A DNA stretch of 8,696 nucleotides from NCBI GenBank assembly GCA_016935775.1, contig JAFGQF010000169.1:1-8696 (forward strand), in the 5' to 3' direction. The notes under the pieces are model-generated. The model was given only the letters and a program-made list of their open reading frames with translations, was not told the origin of the DNA and searched no databases. The position numbers and the translations under genes are program-made. This DNA comes from Caldifarciminota bacterium (GTDB taxonomy: Bacteria > Hydrothermota > Tepidihabitantia > Tepidihabitantales > Tepidihabitantaceae). Of this stretch, positions 1-6,386 are shown one piece after another. The first letter of the stretch is position 1. Every line of letters begins with the position of its first letter.

Positions 1-2
1 GC

Positions 3-2477
3 GAGCAGCGCACCGTCACCGACGAGGTTTTCCCGCTCGCCCGGCCCCGCTCAATCCGCTCCAGCGCGGTGGACTCGGCCGAGGCGCACCGGTTCTACGG
101 CCCGTCCTTCGACCAGGCCCGGATGATGGGCGTGCCCGAGGTCTTCTTCCGCGGGTTCTTCGGCTCGGGCGTCCGGCTGGCGATATTCGACACCGGGATC
201 AAGCCCGGCCATGTCGCGGTCGAGCACCTGCGCATCGCCGCGCAGCACGACTTCCTGTCCGGCGACAACTTCCGGGCATCGTCCTCGGCCGGCGGCTGGC
301 AGCCCTCGACAGTCGAGAACCTGCGCTACTTCGGCCTGGCCAAGGACCCGGCGCTCCACGACCAGCCGGGCTCGGGCACGCTTCACCTCGCCTTTGCCGC
401 CGACAGCTTCGCCTACGGCTACAGCTCGCCCCGGCGCGGCCTGTTCGTCACCGCGTCGGACGACTTCGGCGCGTCCTGGTCTGACCCCGAACCGCTGGCC
501 CTGTCCCAGCGCGCGTCGCAGGCGTCGTTTCACAGCTTCGAGAACCTGCGTTTTGCCGGCCGCGGCCCGGTGTCCTGGCTGGCCTGGAACGACATCGGCT
601 ACGCTTACTCGGGCGGGCTCGCCGCCTACATCTTTCTGTCCTGGCATCGCGCCGGCACCTGGCGCGGCACGCCCATCAGCCTCGGCGCGGGCCGCTACCC
701 CTCACTGCAGCACGACGGCGACACGCTGCGGCTGGCCTATGTCAGCGCCGACTCGGTCGTCAACTTCCTGGCCGGGCTCGCCGACTCGACCGCGCCCGAC
801 CCGGACTGGCTCCTGGCCGCGGATATCGCCGCTCCTGAAGCGCTGGACGGTCTCGAACTGGCCGCGGCCGCGGGCCGGGTGACGATCATCGGCACCGGCC
901 TGCGCACCGGCCGCATCCTCCAGTTCCGCTCCGACAACGGCGGGCTCGGCTTCGGCCCGGCCGAGGAGCTGGTCAGCTCACGGGCCTGGGGAGCGAAACT
1001 CTGCTCCGAAGACGAAGACCTGTTCCTGTTCTACCGCGACGTTTCCGAGCCGCCCTTCACCCGGCTGCGCCTGCTCCACTCGCCCGACCTGGGCGCGACC
1101 TGGCAGCCGCGGCCCGCGCTGACCGACACGACCCTGACGGTCGGCGAGCTGGCGGTATCCCGCGATGCCGGCAGGCTCACGCTCGTCTCGGGCAGCGCCG
1201 GCAGCCTGTGGCGCCGCGTGTCCACCGACGACGGCCTCACCTGGAGCCCGGCCGAACTGCTCGACACGACCGGGTTCGGCTGCCAGCCGGCAATCGCGTC
1301 CCGTGCCGGCGCGACCCGCGTCACCTGGCTGATGCGCGGCGACGACAACGCCGGCTGGGAGCCGGGCGACACTGCCCGGTTTTCGTTCGACCAGCCCGAC
1401 CACGGCACCCGGATGGCCTCGATCATCGCCGGCTACCAGCAGGGCGGCATCGTCGGCATCGCGCCCGGCGTGGACCTGCTCGTCGCCAAAACCGAGCTGC
1501 ACAAGGTCAAGAGCGGCCGCTACTACGAGTACGACCTCGAGGAAGATACCTATATCCAGGCCCTGGAATGGGCCGAGCGGCTCGGGGCCGACATCGTCTC
1601 CACCTCGCTCGGCTACCGCGGCTGGTACACCGATGACCAGTTCGACGGGAAGACGGCGCCGGTCTCGGTCGCCGCGTCGCTCGCCGCCGAGCGCGGGCTC
1701 GTCGTCGTCACCGCGATGGGCAACCGCGATACCACCCGCTACCCGCTCGGGGTTCCCTACATCACCGCGCCGGCCGACGCCGAGGGCGTCATCAGCGCCG
1801 GCGGTGTCGAACGGAACATGCTCCCCTGGCGCGGTACCGGCACCGGCCCGACATCGGACGGCCGAACCAAGCCCGAGCTGGTCGCGCTGTCGGACACGGT
1901 CGCGGTCTGCGCGCCCGACTCGACCGGCGCGCTCGAAGGCAGTGTCGGCACGTCCTGCGCCACCGCGCTCATCGCCGGCGCCTGCGCCCTGCTCAAGGAA
2001 GCCCACCCGTCGTGGACCGCCGAGTCGCTCAAGGCGGCGCTCTTCTCGACCGCGACCCGGTCAACCCAGAGCTGCACCTTCGGCTTCGGCGTGCCGCGGG
2101 TTGACTCGGCCTTCGCGGTCTACCCGCCCGAGCCCTCGGTCCGGCCCGTGCCCGGCGACCGGCCCTGGGCGTTCCCGAATCCCTATTCGCCGGCCCGCGA
2201 CGGCCGGGTCTTCTTCGGGCTCGACATCACCCGGCCCGCATCCCGCGCCCGGCTGGCCGTCTTCACCGCTTCGGGCGTGCTGGTGGACACCATCCGGCTC
2301 GACGCCGAGCTCATCGGCCGGCCCGGCCGTTACGCAGACATCGGCCTGCTCGAGCGCGCCGGCGCATTCTGGGACGGGACCAACGCCGCCGGCGAACCGG
2401 TGGCTTCCGGGCTGTACCTGTGCGTGCTCGAAACAACCTTCGGCGAAGGCATCGGCAAGTTCGCCCTCGTGCGTTGA
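3..2477 (+). CDS. S8 (subtilisin-like) serine peptidase with an inserted Asp-box beta-propeller and C-terminal FlgD-like sorting domain; 5' partial
   Basis: This is a secreted subtilase that would cleave peptide bonds outside the cell. The frame is open to the left edge (visible N-terminus EQRTVTDEVF), so the GTG at 69 is probably internal; residue numbers below count from that codon. The catalytic residues are all present: Asp41 in IFDTG, His445 in DHGTRMA, oxyanion Asn552 in AMGNRD and Ser629 in GTSCATA. A YGPSFDQ segment resembles the prodomain/catalytic junction of FCB-type subtilases. Asp and His are 404 residues apart, against about 30 in subtilisin, because a propeller of about 370 residues is inserted after HDFLSGDNF and before DQPDHGT. 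The C-terminus (about 698-802) has FPNPYS, FWDGTNAAGEPVASGLY and KFALVR, a FlgD-like/type-A sorting domain that suggests type IX-like export. The signal peptide must lie upstream of the window. I am sure of the family; the substrate is unknown. Confidence 0.93.
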   Translation, partial: EQRTVTDEVFPLARPRSIRSSAVDSAEAHRFYGPSFDQARMMGVPEVFFRGFFGSGVRLAIFDTGIKPGHVAVEHLRIAAQHDFLSGDNFRASSSAGGWQPSTVENLRYFGLAKDPALHDQPGSGTLHLAFAADSFAYGYSSPRRGLFVTASDDFGASWSDPEPLALSQRASQASFHSFENLRFAGRGPVSWLAWNDIGYAYSGGLAAYIFLSWHRAGTWRGTPISLGAGRYPSLQHDGDTLRLAYVSADSVVNFLAGLADSTAPDPDWLLAADIAAPEALDGLELAAAAGRVTIIGTGLRTGRILQFRSDNGGLGFGPAEELVSSRAWGAKLCSEDEDLFLFYRDVSEPPFTRLRLLHSPDLGATWQPRPALTDTTLTVGELAVSRDAGRLTLVSGSAGSLWRRVSTDDGLTWSPAELLDTTGFGCQPAIASRAGATRVTWLMRGDDNAGWEPGDTARFSFDQPDHGTRMASIIAGYQQGGIVGIAPGVDLLVAKTELHKVKSGRYYEYDLEEDTYIQALEWAERLGADIVSTSLGYRGWYTDDQFDGKTAPVSVAASLAAERGLVVVTAMGNRDTTRYPLGVPYITAPADAEGVISAGGVERNMLPWRGTGTGPTSDGRTKPELVALSDTVAVCAPDSTGALEGSVGTSCATALIAGACALLKEAHPSWTAESLKAALFSTATRSTQSCTFGFGVPRVDSAFAVYPPEPSVRPVPGDRPWAFPNPYSPARDGRVFFGLDITRPASRARLAVFTASGVLVDTIRLDAELIGRPGRYADIGLLERAGAFWDGTNAAGEPVASGLYLCVLETTFGEGIGKFALVR
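264..1382 (+). repeat. Asp-box (BNR/sialidase-like) propeller inserted in the subtilase domain
   Basis: Residues about 66-438 of the peptidase form an insert. Asp-box motifs (S-x-D-x-G-x-T-W) occur at residues 130-137 (SDDFGASW), 338-345 (SPDLGATW) and 385-392 (STDDGLTW). Degenerate forms occur at 288-295 (SDNGGLGF) and 191-198 (SWHRAGTW). I can lay out about six blade units, beginning near residues 101, 167, 217, 268, 317 and 368, which fits a six-bladed sialidase-type fold. The sialidase FRIP motif is absent, and I cannot identify an arginine triad, so a binding role is more likely than glycosidase activity. The blade count is a hand reading. Confidence 0.8.
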
Positions 2478-2478
2478 C

Positions 2479-2500
2479 GCCCGGCTTGACTGGGCCGGGC
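2479..2500 (+). other. Hairpin immediately after the peptidase stop, enclosing the tRNA -35 box
   Basis: GCCCGGC (2479-2485) pairs perfectly with GCCGGGC (2494-2500), leaving an 8-base loop. It starts one base after the TGA stop of the peptidase gene. No T-run follows, so it is not a standard intrinsic terminator, although it could pause polymerase or protect the mRNA 3' end. The loop contains the TTGACT that I read as the -35 element of the tRNA-Asn promoter. In GC-rich DNA a 7-bp stem can arise by chance. Confidence 0.4.
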
Positions 2501-2514
2501 TGCGCCGCTACCAT
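2486..2514 (+). promoter_or_regulatory. Promoter of the tRNA-Asn gene (sigma-70 type)
   Basis: TTGACT (2486-2491) and TACCAT (2509-2514) are separated by exactly 17 bases. They match TTGACA at five of six positions and TATAAT at four of six. Initiation would fall near 2521, giving a leader of about 13 bases before the mature tRNA 5' end at 2534, which RNase P would remove. The fit in spacing and position to a stable-RNA gene supports the call; no experiment backs it. Confidence 0.7.
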
Positions 2515-2533
2515 TCTGCGGTCAGTTGGAGAT

Positions 2534-2606
2534 TCCAGCGTAGCTCAACTGGCAGAGCATCCGGCTGTTAACCGGAATGTTGCAGGTTCGAGTCCTGCCG
2601 CTGGAG
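2534..2606 (+). tRNA. tRNA-Asn (anticodon GTT)
   Basis: A complete 73-base cloverleaf is present. The acceptor stem TCCAGCG (2534-2540) pairs with CGCTGGA (2599-2605). The D stem is GCTC/GAGC (2543-2546, 2555-2558), with the invariant GG in the loop at 2551-2552. The anticodon stem is TCCGG/CCGGA, with loop CTGTTAA and anticodon GTT at 2567-2569. The variable loop has five bases, and the T stem is GCAGG/CCTGC around TTCGAGT. The discriminator base is G (2606), as usual for tRNA-Asn. CCA is not encoded (the next bases are CTG), so it must be added enzymatically. All stems are fully paired and there are no signs of a pseudogene. Confidence 0.97.
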
Positions 2607-2608
2607 CT

Positions 2609-2638
2609 GCCGGCCCGCCCGCGCGGGCCGGCTTCTTT
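2609..2638 (+). terminator. Rho-independent terminator of the tRNA-Asn gene
   Basis: A perfect 10-bp GC stem (GCCGGCCCGC at 2609-2618 and GCGGGCCGGC at 2623-2632) closes a 4-base loop and is followed on the + strand by TTCTTT. It begins three bases after the tRNA and ends nine bases before the stop codon of the convergent gene. On the - strand the same hairpin follows that gene's stop by about 14 bases but has no T-run there, so it should work mainly for the tRNA. Confidence 0.85.
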
Positions 2639-2646
2639 CGCGGCGG

Positions 2647-5600
2647 CTAGCGGCTGATAACCAGCCGCCCGGTCAGCGCCGCTCCACCGTCGAGCCGCAC
2701 CAGGTACACCCCGCTTGCGAGCCCGCGGCAGTCGAGCACGGTCGCGGCCGCCGGGTTCCGGCTCACGAGTTCCCGGGTCAGGACGCAGCGCCCGGCCGCG
2801 TCGAAAACCCGGACCCGCGCCGCCCCGCACCCGGCCGGCGCCCGCACGGTTACCAGCCCGCCGGCCAGCGGGTTGGGCTCGATGACGAGGCCCGCGGCCC
2901 GGGGCTCGCCGGCAAAGGCCTGGACCCCGGCCCGGACTCGCTCCCGCCCCGGCAGCGCGACCTGGTCGCGGACAACGTAACGCCAGAGCTCCCGCGTCTT
3001 GTTGCCCTTGAGCGCAAAGAACGCCCCGCCGCCGTAGGCGACAATATCGCCGCCGGACTTGACCCGCTTCTTGCGGTTGGTCGTACCGAAGGTCGGCATC
3101 GTGTCGAGCTCGACCCACGAATCGGCCAAAGCCAGGTACTTGAAGAACTGCTGGGTGTTGCCGCCCTTGAGCGCGTGAATCTCGTTGTCCGACCAGGCGC
3201 CGCAGCCGCCGTCCTTGGCCTTCTTCTTGCGCAGCCGGCCCGAGTGCAGGCCGACCAGCGGCATCCCGCGCGCCCGCGACTGGTGCCAGCTGTCGCCCGG
3301 CAGGTCGTAGCGCCAGAACTCGTGCTCGAGCAGTGACCTGTCATAGTACTTGGCCTTGTGGGCGTAGATTGTGCGCTCGCCGTCGTGGACGAGCCACGAC
3401 CCCTTGTCCCATTTCGGCTTCTGGCCGGCCGGCGCCCGGGGCATCGTGTCCCAGCGCCCGGCCGGGACATTGAACCGGTAGAACTCGTCCCGGTAGCCTT
3501 TCAGGAGATAGACCCAGGCGGTGTCGTCCTTCGTGACGTGAACAAGGTCGGTTCCGCCCTTGACCTTCTTACGCAGGCCGCCGAGCGGCACGTCCGGGAG
3601 CTGCTGCCAGTTGTCGGTCGCTGGCTCGTACCGCCAGAACCCGAGCGTGTTGTTGCCCTTGGTGGCGTACACCAGGCCCTCGCCGTCGTGCACGCCGCGA
3701 CTGCCCTTGCGCGGCGGCTTTCCCTCGGTGCCGGGAGGAAAGGACGCCAGCGTCGTCCAGGTGCCCGTGCGCGGCTCATAGCCGTAGAAATCCGGGGCTT
3801 TGTTGCCCTTGGCCGCGTAGATGATACCGGCACTGCCGATTGCCAGCCAGCCGCCGTCCTTGACCGCCCGGCCGGACGGCGAGGACGGCATCGACTCGAC
3901 CTCTTCCCAGCCCGGCGGCCAGCTCGTCCGGGCGATCACCCGGAACCCGCTGCCGAGCGTGTCGTTGGCAGACAGCTCGTCGCCGACGACGAACACCGAG
4001 CAGCGGGTCGTCCATTCTCCCTCGATCAGTCCGACGTCGAACTGCGGGAACTCAAGCGTGTCCTCTTCGCCGGCGGGCAGCGGCTCGACGTCGAGCGACT
4101 CGCGGTAGACCTCGACTTCGCCCGGCGCGCCCAACGCGAACCACGCCCGGAAACCGGTCCGGATGTCGCCGTGGTTGCGGACGCTCGCCGCCGGGACCAC
4201 CACGGTGCCGGTGTCAACCGTGCCTTGCGGCGCCAGCAGCCGGGTGACGCCGACGTCCGCCGAGCCGACGCTGAACCCCGCCTCGATGACGTCGTTGGTG
4301 TCCACCATGTCGCCCGCCAGCCGGGTGCTGCAGCGCGCGGTCCAGGTCCCGGCTGAGTCGAGCGGGAACAGCGGGAACGCGGCCAGGGTTGTCTCCGCGC
4401 CCGGCGCCAGCCCGGCGACGCCCACCAGCTCGGCGTACACCCGCGCGCCGCCCGGGTCGTCGAGCAGCATCCACGCCTCGAAATCGGCCGGCACGTTGCC
4501 GTGGTTGGTCCAGGTCGCGCGGGGCTCGACCACCACGCCCGGGTCATAGTGCCCGGCCGGCTCCAGTATCTCGACCGCGCCGACGTCGCGAAGCAATACG
4601 AACACCGAGCCGCTCTCGGCGTCGTTCCAGCGGCGCTGGTCGGCCGCGAGCATCGTCGAGCACCGGACCGCGAACCGGCCGGGCGCGCTCGGGGTCCAGT
4701 TCGCGAACGAAACCGTCTGCTCCTGGCCGGGCGCGAGCCCGCTGACCGTTGCCGTGCGATGATTCTCGCCCTCGATCGCACACCGGGCACTGAAGCTCTC
4801 GGTGCTGGTGCCGAAGTTCCTCACCCGGCATTGGGGCGTGACCGCCTGCCCGAGCAGGACCGTGTCCGCCGGCGCCAGCAGCGCGATGACGCCGACGTCG
4901 TGAACGTAGGTCCGGCCGAACTCGACGACGTACAGGTCACTGGTGCCCGTGCCGTCAATACCGGCAAGGTAAGCCAAGTCCGGCCCGGCCAGCACCAGGC
5001 CGACATTGTCCTTCTCGTTCGTGGCCAGGTCGGTGAGCAGGAAGTCGCCGTAGCCGGTCACCGCCGGCGGGCTGCCGTCGGTGTACTCGAGCAGGCAGAA
5101 GTAGAAGCCCCCCGAGCTGATCCTGCCGCCCACCACCACCCGGCCGGCCGGGCCGTCACAGCAGACCTGCGTTCCCTCGGCGTAGTAGTCGTTGGGCCGA
5201 AAGGCGCTCGCCCAGCTCGAGTCCATCCCCGGCGTCAGCCTCGCCGTCGCGATGCGGTTCGACGGCGCGTGGCCGGTCAGCCAGACCGAGTAGTTGCCCG
5301 GGTCGACCCCGTCCCAAAGGATGTCGGCGTCCCGGCAGACGGCCGACTGCGACCCGTCCATGTTGAAGTACCGGTAACCGGCGACCGTGCCGTTGCGCCG
5401 GTACTTCACCGCCACGAAGTCGTTGTCCCCGGTCACCTGCTGGCCGGTACCGCAGACGTAGATGTAGCCGTCCGGGCCGACGACGATGTCGGAGGGCTGG
5501 TGCGTCAGGACCTGGTTGGGCCAGACGTGCTGCCAGTAACGGGTCGCGAGGTCCTTGCTGAAAGCCATCGTCCAGAAGTTGTCGTAGCCCGATGACAGCC

Positions 5601-6273
5601 GGGTGACGCCGGTGACGAACAGCGTCTCGCCGTCGCAGACCGCGGCGATGGCCGAGTCGCGCTGCGTGCCGGGCCCGCTGTACTGGACCGATGCCCGGGC
5701 GAGCGGACCGCTGCCCGAGTCCACGTAGGCAAAGACCGCGAAGTTTGAACCCTGGCCGGTCACCTGGTTGACGCCGACGGCCCAGACCCGGGTCATCGCC
5801 AGCGCCGGGAAATCGCGGCTGCACAGCGACTGGCAGGACTGGCCGCCGCTCAGGTAGTGACGCCCCAGGTAGCGCGAGCCGTCGGCTTCGAGGAAACGGA
5901 CAACTCCCGCATCCCCGGCGTTGCCATAGAACGTCCCGCCGAGGTAGAACGCCTGCCGCAGCGGCGAATGGGCGACCCCGCGGGCATAGTCATCGCCCGA
6001 ATTCAGCCAGTGCTGCTGCCAGACACGCTCGAGCGAAACCTGGGACGGGTCGTAGCAGGCGCCGGCCGGCGACTGGCTCCAGCCATCATCGAAGTCCAGG
6101 TCGCCGCCGGTGAAGACGCCGCCGCCGTTCGAGCGAACGATGCCGCCGAAGTGGGCGTAGTTGCCGGTGCCGACACGGCAGTTCCAGCGCGTCCACTGCC
6201 AGTTCGACGGCACCGACTGGGCGGTCACGAGGCCGACAGCAAACGTAAGAAGAAGAGCCGGTGTGCGATTCAT
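2647..6273 (-). CDS. Secreted multidomain protein: SBBP-like propeller, three CARDB-like Ig domains, six-bladed kelch-like propeller, C-terminal sorting domain
   Basis: The protein has 1208 residues. The start is the ATG at 6273, chosen because AGGAGG lies four bases upstream and the N-terminus is a clear signal peptide: MNRT, then a hydrophobic run, with likely cleavage after VTA18 and Gln at +1 (so not a lipoprotein). Residues 53-455 carry eight SBBP-like units about 54 residues apart. Residues 458-780 hold three CARDB-like Ig domains, each opening with DVG. Residues 789-1099 form a kelch-like six-bladed propeller with W-to-W spacings of 50, 50, 52, 55 and 57. Residues about 1128-1208 are a type-A sorting domain (IEPNPLAGG, VRVFDAAGR, LASGVYLVRLDGG, LVISR). 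I see no catalytic signature. It is probably a surface or released binding/structural protein exported by Sec and a type IX-like route. It is paralogous to the gene ending at 6387. There are 19 cysteines, all in the mature part. Domain families are fairly sure; function is unknown. Confidence 0.92.
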   Translation of the reverse strand: MNRTPALLLTFAVGLVTAQSVPSNWQWTRWNCRVGTGNYAHFGGIVRSNGGGVFTGGDLDFDDGWSQSPAGACYDPSQVSLERVWQQHWLNSGDDYARGVAHSPLRQAFYLGGTFYGNAGDAGVVRFLEADGSRYLGRHYLSGGQSCQSLCSRDFPALAMTRVWAVGVNQVTGQGSNFAVFAYVDSGSGPLARASVQYSGPGTQRDSAIAAVCDGETLFVTGVTRLSSGYDNFWTMAFSKDLATRYWQHVWPNQVLTHQPSDIVVGPDGYIYVCGTGQQVTGDNDFVAVKYRRNGTVAGYRYFNMDGSQSAVCRDADILWDGVDPGNYSVWLTGHAPSNRIATARLTPGMDSSWASAFRPNDYYAEGTQVCCDGPAGRVVVGGRISSGGFYFCLLEYTDGSPPAVTGYGDFLLTDLATNEKDNVGLVLAGPDLAYLAGIDGTGTSDLYVVEFGRTYVHDVGVIALLAPADTVLLGQAVTPQCRVRNFGTSTESFSARCAIEGENHRTATVSGLAPGQEQTVSFANWTPSAPGRFAVRCSTMLAADQRRWNDAESGSVFVLLRDVGAVEILEPAGHYDPGVVVEPRATWTNHGNVPADFEAWMLLDDPGGARVYAELVGVAGLAPGAETTLAAFPLFPLDSAGTWTARCSTRLAGDMVDTNDVIEAGFSVGSADVGVTRLLAPQGTVDTGTVVVPAASVRNHGDIRTGFRAWFALGAPGEVEVYRESLDVEPLPAGEEDTLEFPQFDVGLIEGEWTTRCSVFVVGDELSANDTLGSGFRVIARTSWPPGWEEVESMPSSPSGRAVKDGGWLAIGSAGIIYAAKGNKAPDFYGYEPRTGTWTTLASFPPGTEGKPPRKGSRGVHDGEGLVYATKGNNTLGFWRYEPATDNWQQLPDVPLGGLRKKVKGGTDLVHVTKDDTAWVYLLKGYRDEFYRFNVPAGRWDTMPRAPAGQKPKWDKGSWLVHDGERTIYAHKAKYYDRSLLEHEFWRYDLPGDSWHQSRARGMPLVGLHSGRLRKKKAKDGGCGAWSDNEIHALKGGNTQQFFKYLALADSWVELDTMPTFGTTNRKKRVKSGGDIVAYGGGAFFALKGNKTRELWRYVVRDQVALPGRERVRAGVQAFAGEPRAAGLVIEPNPLAGGLVTVRAPAGCGAARVRVFDAAGRCVLTRELVSRNPAAATVLDCRGLASGVYLVRLDGGAALTGRLVISR
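2977..3909 (-). repeat. Six-bladed kelch-like propeller with Lys-Gly signature (1208-residue protein)
   Basis: The blades start at Trp789, 839, 889, 941, 996 and 1053 and close at WRY 1097-1099. Each follows W..L..P, then a lysine-containing segment ending in Gly, then a hydrophobic strand, then (I/V)YA.KG, then (F/Y)..Y. The position where classical kelch repeats have a Gly-Gly doublet reads KG in five blades (AAKGNK, ATKGNN, LLKGYR, ALKGGN, ALKGNK) and KAK in blade four. Blade five contains RLRKKKAKDG. The kelch assignment rests on the six-fold W/Y/G periodicity. Confidence 0.8.
3934..4902 (-). repeat. Three tandem CARDB-like Ig domains (1208-residue protein)
   Basis: The repeats open with DVG at residues 459, 563 and 673. 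Each has the CARDB-like plan: a start such as DVGVIALLAPADTV, a middle strand such as VRNFG, VRNHG or WTNHG, a LAPG or LPAG turn, and an ending of the form G-x-(F/W)-x-x-RCS followed by an Asn-Asp pair (DA, DV or DT next). Such domains usually act as rigid spacers or adhesive Ig modules in exported bacterial proteins. A cysteine in the RCS motif is kept in all three repeats (residues 538, 648, 758) but is Ala in the neighbouring paralogue. Confidence 0.8.
4909..6117 (-). repeat. Eight-unit SBBP-like beta-propeller repeats (N-terminal domain of the 1208-residue protein)
   Basis: A short strand motif of the type (V/I/L/F)-(Y/W/F)-x-x-G recurs at residues 53 (VFTGG), 109 (FYLGG), 163 (VWAVG), 218 (LFVTG), 271 (IYVCG), 330 (VWLTG), 379 (VVVGG) and 434 (AYLAG). 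Spacings are 56, 54, 55, 53, 59, 49 and 55 residues. Several units continue with the SBBP-style G-x-D/N-F-x-V-x-x-Y pattern, for example DNDFVAVKY after residue 271 and SNFAVFAY after 163. Eight regular units suggest an eight-bladed propeller, or seven blades plus an extra unit. Ten cysteines lie between residues 32 and 393. Confidence 0.7.
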
Positions 6274-6277
6274 CGAG

Positions 6278-6283
6278 CCTCCT
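6278..6283 (-). promoter_or_regulatory. Shine-Dalgarno deciding the start of the 1208-residue protein
   Basis: On the - strand AGGAGG sits four bases before the ATG at 6273. This selects the signal-peptide start over the in-frame ATG at 6417. That upstream choice would add 48 arginine- and proline-rich residues ahead of the signal peptide, would lie within the 3' end of the upstream gene, and would include its terminator. Confidence 0.85.
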
Positions 6284-6289
6284 GGAAAG

Positions 6290-6317
6290 ATACTAGTCCG
6301 CGTTCGAAATCGGTCAA
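6290..6317 (-). promoter_or_regulatory. Probable sigma-70 type promoter of the 1208-residue protein
   Basis: On the - strand TTGACC (6312-6317) and TAGTAT (6290-6295) are 16 bases apart. They match the consensus at five of six and four of six positions. Transcription would start near 6283, at or next to the Shine-Dalgarno, giving a leader of only about ten bases. The AT-rich TAGTAT stands out in this GC-rich gap, which supports the call. The very short leader is a reason for caution. Confidence 0.55.
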
Positions 6318-6336
6318 GAGCCGGCAGCCCGCCTCG

Positions 6337-6366
6337 AAATGAAGGGGGCGGCCTGCGGCCGCCCCC
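6337..6366 (-). terminator. Intrinsic terminator of the upstream kelch/CARDB paralogue
   Basis: A perfect 10-bp stem (6344-6353 with 6357-6366, GGGGGCGGCC against GGCCGCCCCC) closes a 3-base loop. It begins 20 bases past the TAG stop at 6387-6389 in the direction of transcription. On the - strand it is followed by TTCATTT, a weak interrupted T-run. It should separate this gene from the promoter that follows. Confidence 0.75.
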
Positions 6367-6386
6367 CGGAAGAAACGAAACCCGGC

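Noticed and set aside
69..71. GTG at 69 as the true start of the peptidase
   Set aside because: The frame is open and subtilase-like back to base 3, and a start here would leave no signal peptide. The gene continues to the left of the window.
264..1382. The Asp-box insert as an active sialidase
   Set aside because: The FRIP motif and a recognisable arginine triad are missing. Asp-boxes alone mark the fold and occur in many non-enzymatic propellers.
978..2006. Long open frame on the - strand opposite the peptidase, and similar long frames opposite the other two genes (for example 3358-4356 and 4501-5595 on the +)
   Set aside because: Their products are low-complexity Arg/Ala/Gly/Pro-rich strings with no domain logic, as expected for antisense frames of GC-rich codons. 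The opposite strand has clear domains throughout.
2534..2638. tRNA-Asn as an attachment site for an integrated element
   Set aside because: No integrase, no second partial copy of the tRNA 3' end, and no phage or plasmid genes are in the window.
2420..2650. Small + strand frame covering the peptidase end and the tRNA
   Set aside because: It overlaps the tRNA and its terminator, and its sequence is the translation of those elements; it has no ribosome binding site of note.
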